From positions 113,305 to 177,304 of the forward strand of contig JAFEAM010000016.1 of NCBI GenBank assembly GCA_018266395.1: DNA of 64,000 nt, given 5' to 3'. A model generated the notes under the pieces. The model made no database searches. It was given only the letters and a program-made list of their open reading frames with translations, and had not been told where the DNA came from. The stretch is from Bacteroidota bacterium. Its GTDB lineage: Bacteria; Bacteroidota; Bacteroidia; Cytophagales; Cyclobacteriaceae. Every line of letters starts with the position of its first letter. Position 1 is the first letter of the stretch. A program made the translations under genes and the position numbers. This document shows, piece by piece, positions 9,083-18,900 of the stretch.

Positions 9083-11041
9083 TTACTTTTCAAGTTCAAC
9101 CCAATTACCATCCCCCTGAATAATTCCGATCAATTCATCCACTGCCTGGGCGGTGGGCACGTTTCTCTTCACCACTTCTTTGCCCCGGTAAAGCGTAATT
9201 CTTCCTGGGCCTGAACCCACGTAGCCGTAATCCGCATCCGCCATCTCACCAGGACCATTCACAATACATCCCATAATGCCTATTTTGATTCCCTTAAGAT
9301 GAAAGGTACGGGAACGGATTTTTGCTGTAGTCTCCTGTAAGTCAAATAGTGTCCTCCCACATGAAGGGCATGATATGTATTCGGTCTTGGATATCCTGGT
9401 ACGGGTAGCCTGAAGAATATTAAATGTTGTTTCATTGATGAGTTTATCCCCCCCGCTATTTTCTGCAGAAAGGAAGACACCATCGCCCAATCCATCTATA
9501 AACAGACCACCGATATCAGTCGCAGCATATAACTGCAGCCGGTCACCGGGGATATCCTTGTAGTGCCGGCCAATAATAACGGGCACATTGCAATTGCGCT
9601 CTATTAGTTCTACAAATATCCGCCGCTCTTCGGCATAGCCATGCCTGTTGGAAGTGTTGATAACCAAAACAGCAGTCGTGTCGTGTTTCAGCTTTTCAAT
9701 AAGTTCCGAAGAAATCTCCCTGAGCGTCGCTGAAATGAAATTAAGGACAGGCGACTGTTCCATACCGTTTACGTATTCCTGCGCTCTAATGAATGGATAA
9801 CTTCTTTCTGTTTCACGGTGCCGTAGCCAGGTGGAATGAAGGTAGATGATCCCTAATGTCCCGGGCAAAGGGAAATCAACATCTTTGTCTCCTGCAAACA
9901 CGTAGTCGCAGGCCATGTCGGTAATGTTCCACTTGTCAAGTGAGACCGAGTATTGATAACCGAGTCCAAACAAGGAGGCAGGGGTGATCTTGTCGCGGCT
10001 GCCGAGATTGGCCACCACTCTAGGCACCTGGTGCCCTCCGATATTTAGCACCTCCCTGGTTTGCCGGCGGGAATATTCAAAAGGATTAATGGGATAGTGA
10101 CTGATATCCGGAATGGGGTCATGTGGAATTCTGTCCTTGTACCGGTCAGCCAGCTCAATACAAACGGGTACTTCAGCCTCCGGCTCCTCCGTCAGGGAAA
10201 CGCGAATGGTGTCGCCCAGCCCGTCTTCTAGCAGCGTACCAATGCCAACCGACGATTTAATGCGGCCATCCTCGCCATCCCCTGCTTCAGTAACACCCAA
10301 ATGAAGGGGATAAGGCTGGAAGCCCTCCTCATCCAGTTTCTGCACCAGGAGTCGATAAGCCTGAATCATGACCTGCGGATTGCTGGCCTTCATTGACAAT
10401 ACAATGTCATGGTAATTCAGATCTTCACATATGCGAAGGAACTCAAGTGCTGATTCCACCATTCCCAGGGGTGTATCACCGTATCGGCTCATGATCCTGT
10501 CTGAAAGGCTGCCATGGTTGGTGCCAATGCGCATGGCAGTGCCGTACTCCTTACAGATTTTAACCAGTGGCGTGAATTTATCCCTGATGCGGCTCAATTC
10601 TGCTTCGTATGAAGCATCGGTGTATTCAATCTCTTCAAAGCGTTTCTTGTCGGCGTAGTTGCCAGGGTTAACCCTTACCTTCTCCACGATGCGGGCGGCA
10701 AGTTCTGCGGCATTGGGTGTGAAATGTATGTCGGCAATCAGCGGTACCGTGTAGCCTCGCTTTCTCAACTCTTTCTTGATCTCTTCCAGGTTCTGCGCCT
10801 CTTTGATACTGGGAGCCGTAATGCGTACGTACTCACAGCCTGCATCGACCATCCGGATCACCTGCTCTACGGACCCCTTGGTGTCCATAGTATCAACTGT
10901 AGTCATGGACTGGATGCGGACAGGGTTATCTCCTCCCAGCGGGATTCCTCCAATACTGACTTCGCGGGTTTTGCGCCGTGAATATTTTGTCAGGCTATTG
11001 CAGTACAGTTTTGTTTGTGAAACGGCCGTCTTCAGATCCAT
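9083..11041 (-). CDS. ispG: 4-hydroxy-3-methylbut-2-enyl diphosphate synthase, long form
   Basis: IspG (GcpE) makes HMBPP from MEcPP in the MEP isoprenoid pathway, using a [4Fe-4S] cluster and an external reductant. The N-terminal TIM barrel is clear (REVSIGGIPLGGDNPVRIQS, FTPNAAELAARIVEKVRVNPGN). The C-terminal cluster ligands are CPSCGRTLFDLQE and, 30 or so residues later, GIMGCIVNGPGEMADADYG. At 652 residues it is far longer than the E. coli enzyme (about 370): the extra middle domain (about residues 280-550) is the inserted A* domain known from Bacteroidota, Chlamydia and plants. I use the ATG at 11041; a TTG four codons earlier is less likely. It lies 39 bp after the SDR gene and 5 bp before the DUF6728 gene. 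Confidence 0.97.
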   Translation of the reverse strand: MDLKTAVSQTKLYCNSLTKYSRRKTREVSIGGIPLGGDNPVRIQSMTTVDTMDTKGSVEQVIRMVDAGCEYVRITAPSIKEAQNLEEIKKELRKRGYTVPLIADIHFTPNAAELAARIVEKVRVNPGNYADKKRFEEIEYTDASYEAELSRIRDKFTPLVKICKEYGTAMRIGTNHGSLSDRIMSRYGDTPLGMVESALEFLRICEDLNYHDIVLSMKASNPQVMIQAYRLLVQKLDEEGFQPYPLHLGVTEAGDGEDGRIKSSVGIGTLLEDGLGDTIRVSLTEEPEAEVPVCIELADRYKDRIPHDPIPDISHYPINPFEYSRRQTREVLNIGGHQVPRVVANLGSRDKITPASLFGLGYQYSVSLDKWNITDMACDYVFAGDKDVDFPLPGTLGIIYLHSTWLRHRETERSYPFIRAQEYVNGMEQSPVLNFISATLREISSELIEKLKHDTTAVLVINTSNRHGYAEERRIFVELIERNCNVPVIIGRHYKDIPGDRLQLYAATDIGGLFIDGLGDGVFLSAENSGGDKLINETTFNILQATRTRISKTEYISCPSCGRTLFDLQETTAKIRSRTFHLKGIKIGIMGCIVNGPGEMADADYGYVGSGPGRITLYRGKEVVKRNVPTAQAVDELIGIIQGDGNWVELEK

Positions 11042-11080
11042 AGAATCCTGCAAAGTTAACCGTTGGAGGGCTAAAATGTT

Positions 11081-11785
11081 TCAAATGTCACCCAATTGCG
11101 GCCGGATGAGTATTTCCTCGACCACACTCTGAGAGGACAGTGAATAGGCGCCAAAAACCGCTTCCGCAACGTCTGAGGCCTTCATAAAGCGTTCGTCTGG
11201 CAGATCGACTCCATCCCAGCTGGGGGTCCTGGTGGCGCCCGGCAGTACGGCTGTGACCCGAATCCTGAAAGGTTTCATTTCCTCGCGAAGCACTTTAGTA
11301 AAACCAAGCAGTGCGAACTTGGAGATGCTGTAGGAACCACCGTTCGGGTAGGCCATGATGCTGGCAATCGAACACATGTTGAAGATATGGCCGGCCTGTC
11401 GCTTCTTCATTCCCCCGATCAGGCCTCTGGTTGTATAATAAGCGCTGTACAAATTCGTCTGAATCATCCGTTCGAGTATGCCTTTTGCTTCCTCAGACAC
11501 CTTACCGGGTTCAAAATATCCTGCATTGTTCACCAGTACATCCACGGGCAGGTCAAGCGCTGAAACAAATGACGTAAAACGCTCTGCCTGCTCCGGGTCG
11601 GATAAGTCAGCCTGCATTACATGAGTTGCCACCCCATATTTGAGCCTCACTTCAGCGGTCTGTCGGGTCAATTCATCTGTATTACGCGAACAAGTTGCGA
11701 GGTCGAAACCGGCCAGAGCAAAACGCTCCAATAACGCCCTTCCGATACCCCTGGTGCCTCCGGTAATGACGGCCAGTTTACTCAT
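11081..11785 (-). CDS. Short-chain dehydrogenase/reductase
   Basis: 234 residues, a classical SDR. The cofactor motif is TGGTRGIG (about 8-15), the structural motif is NNAG (about 87-90), the catalytic Ser is in the MCSIAS strand and the active site is YSISK. The basic residue in TCSRNTDEL after the second strand suggests NADP(H) preference. The substrate is unknown. It is first in a minus-strand group with ispG, but its link to isoprenoid synthesis is not established. Its start is 36 bp from the divergent mlaE-like gene, so the two share a short promoter region. Confidence 0.92.
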   Translation of the reverse strand: MSKLAVITGGTRGIGRALLERFALAGFDLATCSRNTDELTRQTAEVRLKYGVATHVMQADLSDPEQAERFTSFVSALDLPVDVLVNNAGYFEPGKVSEEAKGILERMIQTNLYSAYYTTRGLIGGMKKRQAGHIFNMCSIASIMAYPNGGSYSISKFALLGFTKVLREEMKPFRIRVTAVLPGATRTPSWDGVDLPDERFMKASDVAEAVFGAYSLSSQSVVEEILIRPQLGDI

Positions 11786-11821
11786 GGTTTTCTTTATATT
11801 TAGGGCAATTTAAATGATTTC

Positions 11822-12556
11822 ATGCGCGCATTCGGGCAATACTTCATCTTTTTGGGTACGCTTATCGTCCGGATGGAAACATTCAAAACCTATTATAAGC
11901 TGACCCTGGATGAGTGCATAACCATCGGCATCAAATCAGCGGCATTGGTGATTCTCGTTTCTTCTTTCATAGGTGCTGTTACCACGGTTCAGACGGCCTA
12001 CAACATGACCACTCCCCTCATTCCCCGTTATGTGATTGCGCAGGTGGTGCGGGAAATGGTGGTGCTGGAACTGGCTCCGACGATCATAGCCGTTATCTAC
12101 GCAGGTAAGGTAGGTTCCAGCATGGCCGGCGGCCTTGGCACCATGAGAATCACCGAACAAATTGATGCGCTGGAAGTGATGGGTATAAATTCAGCCTCTT
12201 ACCTTGTACTTCCAAAGATCATTGCTTCATTGGTAATGTATCCGCTGCTGGTAATCCTTGCCGGCACCGCTGCAATTACTGCAGGATACCTTGTCGGTGA
12301 TTTTGCCGGGATCATTTCTCCTACGGATTTTATTTATGGCCTTCGCTCCTTCTTTGATCCTTACGCCATCACTTTTGCGATGATCAAGTCATTTGTGTTT
12401 GCCTTTCTGATTGCATCCATTTCTTCTTTTCGCGGATATTATACACAGGGCGGCGCTCTTGAGGTGGGTATTGCAACCACCTCTGCCGTTACAACTTCCG
12501 TCATTGCCGTGCTGGCCGCTGACTATCTTTTAGCACAACTCCTCTACATGCGATGA
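11822..12556 (+). CDS. MlaE/YrbE-type ABC transporter permease
   Basis: 244 residues with five to six membrane helices. Family signatures are VVREMVVLELAPTIIAVIYAG and SMAGGLGTMRITEQIDALEVMGI in the cytoplasmic coupling region, and FRGYYTQGGALEVG near the end. MlaE proteins are the inner-membrane part of MCE phospholipid transporters that help keep the outer membrane asymmetric. The stop overlaps the start of the ATPase gene (ATGA at 12553). No MCE-domain (MlaD-like) gene follows in this window, so the substrate-binding partner must be encoded elsewhere. Confidence 0.92.
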   Translation: MRAFGQYFIFLGTLIVRMETFKTYYKLTLDECITIGIKSAALVILVSSFIGAVTTVQTAYNMTTPLIPRYVIAQVVREMVVLELAPTIIAVIYAGKVGSSMAGGLGTMRITEQIDALEVMGINSASYLVLPKIIASLVMYPLLVILAGTAAITAGYLVGDFAGIISPTDFIYGLRSFFDPYAITFAMIKSFVFAFLIASISSFRGYYTQGGALEVGIATTSAVTTSVIAVLAADYLLAQLLYMR

Positions 12557-13299
12557 TCAAGATCAGTAGAATATCCAAATCATTCGGCGATCGCATGGTT
12601 CTTCATGATATCAGCGGCGAGTTCGAAAAAGGAAAAACCAATCTGATTATTGGTTCCAGCGGTACCGGGAAGAGTGTATTGCTAAAGTGCATCGTGGGGT
12701 TAATTAACCCCGATCTCGGAAGTGTATTCTATGATTTGCGAAACTTCACGGAAGCCGACAAAGAGATGAAGGCGGAAATCCGCCGTGAGATCGGGATGTT
12801 ATTCCAGGGAGGGGCCCTGTTCGACTCAAAGAACGTGGAGGAGAATGTCATGTTCCCTCTTGATATCCTGACCACCATGACACCGCACGATAAGTTAGAC
12901 CGGGTCAACTTCTGTCTAAAACGTGTGGGACTGGAAAATGTAAACAAGAAGATGCCTTCCGAGATATCGGGTGGGATGAAGAAGCGGGTAGGCATTGCCC
13001 GCGCCATTGTCAACAATCCCAACTATCTGTTCTGCGACGAACCCAACTCCGGTCTGGATCCCCAGACCTCCATTCTTATTGATGATCTCATCGGCGAGAT
13101 CACGCATGAATTTGACATCACGACCATTGTCGTCACCCACGACATGAATTCTGTAATGGGCATCGGAGAAAAAGTAATGTTCATGTACAAGGGCCGCAAA
13201 CTATGGGAAGGCTCGAGCAAGGAAATCATGAATTCCGGAGTCGCTGAACTGGACGACTTTGTGTTCTCCAATAAGGTCATGCAGAATCTCAAGAGATGA
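12553..13299 (+). CDS. MlaF-type ABC transporter ATPase
   Basis: 248 residues, the ATPase partner of the upstream permease. The Walker A is GSSGTGKSV (about 35-43), the Q-loop is MLFQGGALFDS (typical of MlaF-like ATPases), the signature is SGGMKKRVGIARA, the Walker B is YLFCDEPNSGLDP and the switch His is in VVTHDMNSV. All catalytic residues look intact. It is cytoplasmic, and the 4-bp overlap with the permease supports translation coupling. Phospholipid transport is inferred from the family. Confidence 0.93.
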   Translation: MIKISRISKSFGDRMVLHDISGEFEKGKTNLIIGSSGTGKSVLLKCIVGLINPDLGSVFYDLRNFTEADKEMKAEIRREIGMLFQGGALFDSKNVEENVMFPLDILTTMTPHDKLDRVNFCLKRVGLENVNKKMPSEISGGMKKRVGIARAIVNNPNYLFCDEPNSGLDPQTSILIDDLIGEITHEFDITTIVVTHDMNSVMGIGEKVMFMYKGRKLWEGSSKEIMNSGVAELDDFVFSNKVMQNLKR

Positions 13300-13459
13300 T
13301 GGCCGGACGCCCAAAAGAATTTTGAACAGATGAATTCTGAACTTTGAATTTCGAAGTGTCAGATATGCGGTACTCAATAAGTCAACCATTATCGAAATTC
13401 CTGATAGCTGATGCTGAAATTTGAAATCTGAAATTTGGATTTTGAACACACAGCATCCC
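13300..13459. other. Intergenic stretch with short AT-rich near-repeats
   Basis: 160 bp between convergent genes. It contains several overlapping variants of the word tgaatttgaaat (for example gaactttgaatttcg, gaaatttgaaatctg, gaaatttggattttg). No clear terminator hairpin is visible. Confidence 0.5.
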
Positions 13460-15832
13460 CTACTCGTACCTGAGCGAAATGGCCGGATTGACCATGGTCA
13501 CCTTGAGCGAGTGATAGGAGACCGTTAGCAACGAAACAGCCAGGCAGGACATTGCAGCCATCGCGAGGGTCAACCAGCCAACGTCGACATGGAACGCATA
13601 TTTGGACAGCCAATCGTTCATGAAATACCATCCGGCCGGACATCCGATCAGGGCGGCTATGAGTACCAATACGGCGAACTCCCGGCTCAGCAAACCCATC
13701 AACCCTGGAACACTCGCTCCCATAACCTTGCGAATACCAAGCTCTTTGGTTCGCCGCTGCGCTGAGAATGCTGACAGCCCAAATAACCCGAGACAGGAAA
13801 TCAGAATAGAAAGCCCTGAGAGTACATTGAAGACCTTTCCGCGCTGGTCTTCGGCCGCATAGAAGTTCTCCCAATCCTGATTGAGGAAACTGTATTTGAA
13901 CGGATACGCAGCCGCATATTCCTTCCACACCCTTTCTGCCGATTTCAATGCCTCCTGTGTCTGATTCTCCCTGGCCCGGACTATAAGGCAATTCAGGTTC
14001 CCCAGGCGATACCTCCGAGGCATCCTCAGGATCAAGGGTTCAATGGGACTATGCAATGATCCAAAATTGAAATTCTTCACGACACCGACAATCTTTCCCT
14101 TACGATCCCACATGGTCAGCTCCTGCCCTGCCGTCTCACCCTTGAAGTTGAACTTGGCCGCTGCTACTTCATTAACGACATAGTTTGATGTATCGCCAAT
14201 GCTGGCCTGGTCGAATGGCCTTCCTTCGGCCATTTCCATGCCCATGGTCTGGACAAAATCATCATCCACATCCATGTTCGTAAACAGTATGCGGTCCTCA
14301 GGATTCTTCCCTTCCCAGGAAACACCATGGGTCGAGTTTCCGATATCGATGGGCAGCTGACTGGAGGCTGTAACCCCTTCGATGCCTGGAAGACCCAACA
14401 ACCTGGTTCGAACGGTCTCCAATTTTTCATTCATGTCGCCCTGCATCCACATGTAGAAAAGGTTATCGCGGTTGAAACCGATATCACGGTTCTCCATGAA
14501 TTTCATCTGCCGGAATACCACCAGGGTACTGATGATCAGCACAATTGACAGCGAGAACTGAACCACCACGAGCGTTTTTCTGAAAAAGGTAGCCCGGCTT
14601 CCGCTCTTAAGCTGTCCTTTGAGTACTTCCACGGGCCTGTATTCAGAAATAACAAATGCAGGATAGCTTCCGGCCGTGAGTGCAGTGAACAATAATATCC
14701 CGCCTACAATCATAGCAATCCTGCCATCCAGCAGGAAGAGCCCGAGCTCCTTTTTTGTAAGCTCGTTAAACGCGGGAAGCGCCAGCAGGACAAGTCCGAC
14801 AGCAATCACGGCACCAAACAGGACAGTCAGGAAAGACTCGCCCATGAACTGATAGAACAACTGCCTGGGAAACGCGCCGATCACCTTGCGCAGTCCCACT
14901 TCCTTAGCTCGTCGTGTAGCCTGAGCAGTGGCCAGATTGGTGAAATTGATGCAGGCTATTACCAGCACAAAGATCGCCACCACAAAGAAGATTTTCACAT
15001 AATCTATTCTGCCTCCGGCCTGCTTGCCGTTCTCAAAGTTTCCATGCAGGTAATAATCAGCGAAGGGTTGGACAAGCAGTTCCACATTCGATTTTTCAAC
15101 ATGGGATTTTATTTCGTCCCTGAATTTCCGTGAAAACCCATCCACTTCCGTATTCTCCTTCAGGGTGATGAAGGTCCTGATATTGTTATTGTCCCATTGA
15201 TCCAGCCACGACTTGTTCTCATCAAAAAAGAACTGGAACGGGAGAAGATACTTGAACTGTATTGAGCTTCGGTTTGGCAAATCCTCAATAACGGCAGTTA
15301 TGGCAAAAGAGTGCTTCGTATTCATAACCAGCACCTTGCCGATGGGATCATCCTTTCCAAAAAACTTCTCCGCAAAGCTCCTCGTCACTACCATGCCGCT
15401 CTTATCCGAAAGGGCCTTTGATAGGTCACCGGCGATTTGCTTAAAGGTGAATATGTTGAGGAAATCCTGATCTACATATCTCCCTTCCTCAAAAAAGGAT
15501 TTCTCCCCGAACTGGAAAAGTTCATTTACGGGCCAGGTGAACCGCGAAGCCAGCTCAATTTCCGGATATTTCTCCTTGATGAAGGGAGCCATTGGGCCAG
15601 GCGTGGAACTGAAGGTAAACAGCCGGCCATCTGTGTACTGCTGGTTTTCAATGACCCGGTAGATCCGGCCGATTTTTTCGTGATACTGATCCACGCTGAG
15701 CTCATCATTGATCCACAGGAAGATCAGCAAGGCGCTGGCCATGCCAAAAGACAGGCCCAGGATGTTCAGTGTGGAAAACAGCTTGCTGCGCAAGACATTT
15801 CTGATGGCCACGGAGAGATAGTTCTTCAGCAT
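13460..15832 (-). CDS. FtsX/MacB-type ABC transporter permease
   Basis: 790 residues from the ATG at 15832 (MLKNYLSVAIRNVLRSK), the standard Bacteroidota start; an in-frame extension upstream looks spurious. It has an N-terminal helix, a periplasmic MacB_PCD region (about 50-270), an FtsX block (about 280-420), a second periplasmic region and a second FtsX block at the C-terminus. Each half carries the cytoplasmic motif RRAKEVGLRKVIGA or RRTKELGIRKVMGA. Such large duplicated permeases work with a separate ATPase, often in peptide or antibiotic efflux. No ATPase gene is adjacent. It is separated by 139 bp from the histidine kinase gene and converges on the mlaF-like gene. Confidence 0.9.
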   Translation of the reverse strand: MLKNYLSVAIRNVLRSKLFSTLNILGLSFGMASALLIFLWINDELSVDQYHEKIGRIYRVIENQQYTDGRLFTFSSTPGPMAPFIKEKYPEIELASRFTWPVNELFQFGEKSFFEEGRYVDQDFLNIFTFKQIAGDLSKALSDKSGMVVTRSFAEKFFGKDDPIGKVLVMNTKHSFAITAVIEDLPNRSSIQFKYLLPFQFFFDENKSWLDQWDNNNIRTFITLKENTEVDGFSRKFRDEIKSHVEKSNVELLVQPFADYYLHGNFENGKQAGGRIDYVKIFFVVAIFVLVIACINFTNLATAQATRRAKEVGLRKVIGAFPRQLFYQFMGESFLTVLFGAVIAVGLVLLALPAFNELTKKELGLFLLDGRIAMIVGGILLFTALTAGSYPAFVISEYRPVEVLKGQLKSGSRATFFRKTLVVVQFSLSIVLIISTLVVFRQMKFMENRDIGFNRDNLFYMWMQGDMNEKLETVRTRLLGLPGIEGVTASSQLPIDIGNSTHGVSWEGKNPEDRILFTNMDVDDDFVQTMGMEMAEGRPFDQASIGDTSNYVVNEVAAAKFNFKGETAGQELTMWDRKGKIVGVVKNFNFGSLHSPIEPLILRMPRRYRLGNLNCLIVRARENQTQEALKSAERVWKEYAAAYPFKYSFLNQDWENFYAAEDQRGKVFNVLSGLSILISCLGLFGLSAFSAQRRTKELGIRKVMGASVPGLMGLLSREFAVLVLIAALIGCPAGWYFMNDWLSKYAFHVDVGWLTLAMAAMSCLAVSLLTVSYHSLKVTMVNPAISLRYE

Positions 15833-15971
15833 AGGAGCGACGGGTTTGAGTGCTGTAAAGACAGGCCGGCACCCAAAAGGATGCACGTCAGGGTGAATAC
15901 CTCCCAGGTAAGAGGAGGTTACATGAGGCACCGAACTTTTCTGTCAGAGTCAATAACAAGACCAGGCCGCC

Positions 15972-18900
15972 TTATGCCATTCCAGGCAATTTCACGAAGA
16001 AGCTTGTTCCTTTATGAATTTCGGATTCAAACCAAATCCTGCCGCCAGCCTGATCAATGATTTGCCGCGCCATGGCGAGTCCCAGGCCTGAACCGGATTC
16101 CTTGGTGGTAAAGTGAGGTTGAAATACCCTGTCCTGAACATCCTTCGTCATGCCGCGCCCATCGTCACGAATGGTGACCAGGACTTCCTGGGATTCTGAT
16201 GATACAGTGACATTGATATGAACAACCTCCTGACCTTCTTTACCTGACTGCATCGCATTGATCAGGATATTGGCAAACACCCTGCTGAGGGCTGGCTGGT
16301 CCGCCTTGACAAGAGGTATGGCGGGTTCAGGCTTGAAATTGAATTCCGCCGTTCCTGAGGATAACAAATTGACCGTACTCTGAATCAATCCATTCAGGTC
16401 CACAGGCCCTTCTGCTGCAGTGGGCATTTTGGCAAAAAGACTGAAAGAATCCGCAATCTGATTCAGAATATCTACTTGCTTAAGCAACACCTCGACAGAT
16501 CGCTTCGACTTCTCTTCTGATAAATTCCCGCTAAGGAGGTTTCTTTCCATTTGCTGCAGGGTGAGGCGCATGGGTGTCAGCGGGTTCTTGATTTCATGGG
16601 CCACCTGCCTGGCCATTTCTCTCCATGCCAGTTCTTTCTCATTTCTGGCTAATGCCTCGCGGCTTTCCTCGAGGTTCCGGACCATCTTGTTATATTCCTT
16701 TACCAACATCCCGATTTCATCTGATGAGTTCCACTGCAAAGGAGCATTCTGGCCCGTAAGGGTCGTCATCCCCAGCATGCGTGTAATGAAGCGTATGGGC
16801 AAGGTGAGGCTTCGCGAGGCCCAGTAGGACAAGAATGAAAACAGTATGAAAGTCAGAACAAAGACGACAAGTATGCTCGATAGAATGCGAACCTGGCTCC
16901 TCTGCATAAACAGCGCTGATTCAAAGAACGGTAGTCCCACAATGGCAATCAATTTTCCGGAACCTGGTGATTGAATGACAGAATATGCACAGTTGTATTC
17001 CAGTTTGCCAATCCTCTCATTCGTAACGGTCCGAACCTCCTTATCAAGTGCCAATCGCTTCCACGCTATGTGATCCATCAACGGCGAAATCAATTGGTTA
17101 TCCAGCAGTGCGGGTTGTGAAGTTGCCATCAGCGAGCCGTCGGCTGAGTAGACATTGATGTCCAATTTAGACGATGCCGCATTTTCCTCTATCCACCTTT
17201 CAAGCACGATTCCCTCGTTCGCTCGTTCTTTATCTTCAATGATCTCGGCCAGGCTTTGGCTGATACTTGTAGACCGGTCCAGAAATTCGCTCTGTATGCC
17301 TTCTTCACTTGATCTGCCGATGAGGGTGAGCGTTATAATACTAATAGCAATGGCGGGCAGAAGAAATGAGAGAAAAACAAAGATCTGAATCCGGGCTGCA
17401 AAACTAACAGGTTGATCTTTGAGCAGGGAATACAACCCGTTGGCTCCCTGCATGATGAAAAGGATGGCAAGACCCATAACAAACCAAAATGAAAAATTGG
17501 CCACAGTCGCGGAGGTGCTCGACACCAAAGCCGAAACCACGGCCACTGCCTCATCCGGGCTCTCAATCGCGACATGATGGTAATTTCCGTCCCGGATGCC
17601 TCTGCCGAACAAGTCAGGGCCCAGCTTTTCAAAACTGAAATCCCTGTCGTAGTTATAGGCCCCGAAAGAGTTTACAAGCGCTCCGTGGCTGTAGATCGCA
17701 TAACTGAAATCCTTGCTGCGATAGATCTGACTGAAGCGGTTGTCGACCAAAAGCTCCGGGTATACGCTGTTGGGTATGATCCGTTTCAGTGTCAATTGCA
17801 GAAGGATATAACCACTGATGTGCTGCCCTCCTACCGGTACAATCACATAATAACCTTTTGAAGCCTTGCCTTCCGCTGTATTGGCGTATCCAATGCCCGG
17901 ATAACCGGTCGGGGTATAACCTTTTGGAAGAAAATCAACCAGCTGAGTCTTCCCTGGAACTTCATTGTAGATTTCAATAGAAGTCTCGTAGCGATCAAAA
18001 TACCGGCTCAAATATATCCGTCTGATCCTGTCCATGACAGCGGTGTTACCGTAAACCGGACCTGACATTCTTGCCTGGATAAACGGGTCGGACTCAATTT
18101 GCCGGCCTGCCTCATGCAACAAATACTCTCCCAGAAAGTCGCGGTCTGTCAGGAAGTCCTTTCCAAAACGTATCTGATTGTTTACCTGCCTCTCCTCGCC
18201 AAAGATCTTTGCTGCCCATGCCGTCTGGAAACTGAAGCTCAGCACCATGCAGATGAGATAAAGGAACAAGCTAAATGAATAGGTGAATCCCTCCCGGCGC
18301 AGATTCAGCACGCTGAGGAGAATAAGGAAGAATCCTCCGGTGATCAGCGTGACATGAAATTCCCTCTCCGCTGAGAAATAATAGAACCAAAACAACAATG
18401 CTGCAACCGCCAGTGCCGAAATGAAATTGACTATACCGGGCAGCAGATCTTGTACCAGCAGGAAGAGGACGTTGATGAAAAGAAAACTGCTCAGGCAGCC
18501 TAACGCCACAGAGATCATGGCAAATATCCGGACGGTATCGAATTGAAGAGACTGTGTGATGTCCAGTGATTCTGACGAATTGTGGTATATCACTTCAACG
18601 AAATTATAAGCAAACAGCCACCCAAAAAAGCAGAGGCTAAGCGCCACAATGCCCGCTATCCACCGCGCTATTCCTTTGGAATCCAATGCCCACTGTACTA
18701 TGCGGAACCTCCGAAATGAAGTGAACAGGTATCCCATCAGTATCAATACGATAAGTGCATTGATAAACAGATCACCCATGGAGGCGTTTATAGAAGAAGA
18801 AGCAAATTTTCTGGGATCAAAAAGATCTGAATGCAACAAAAGTGAAGGCCAGGATATCTGTTCCATACCTGCACGCAGGAATAAAAGGGAAACTATCGTT

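Noticed and set aside
15437-16060. 207-codon plus-strand frame spanning the permease start and kinase end
   Set aside because: Antisense to two real genes and covers the gap between them; no recognisable features.
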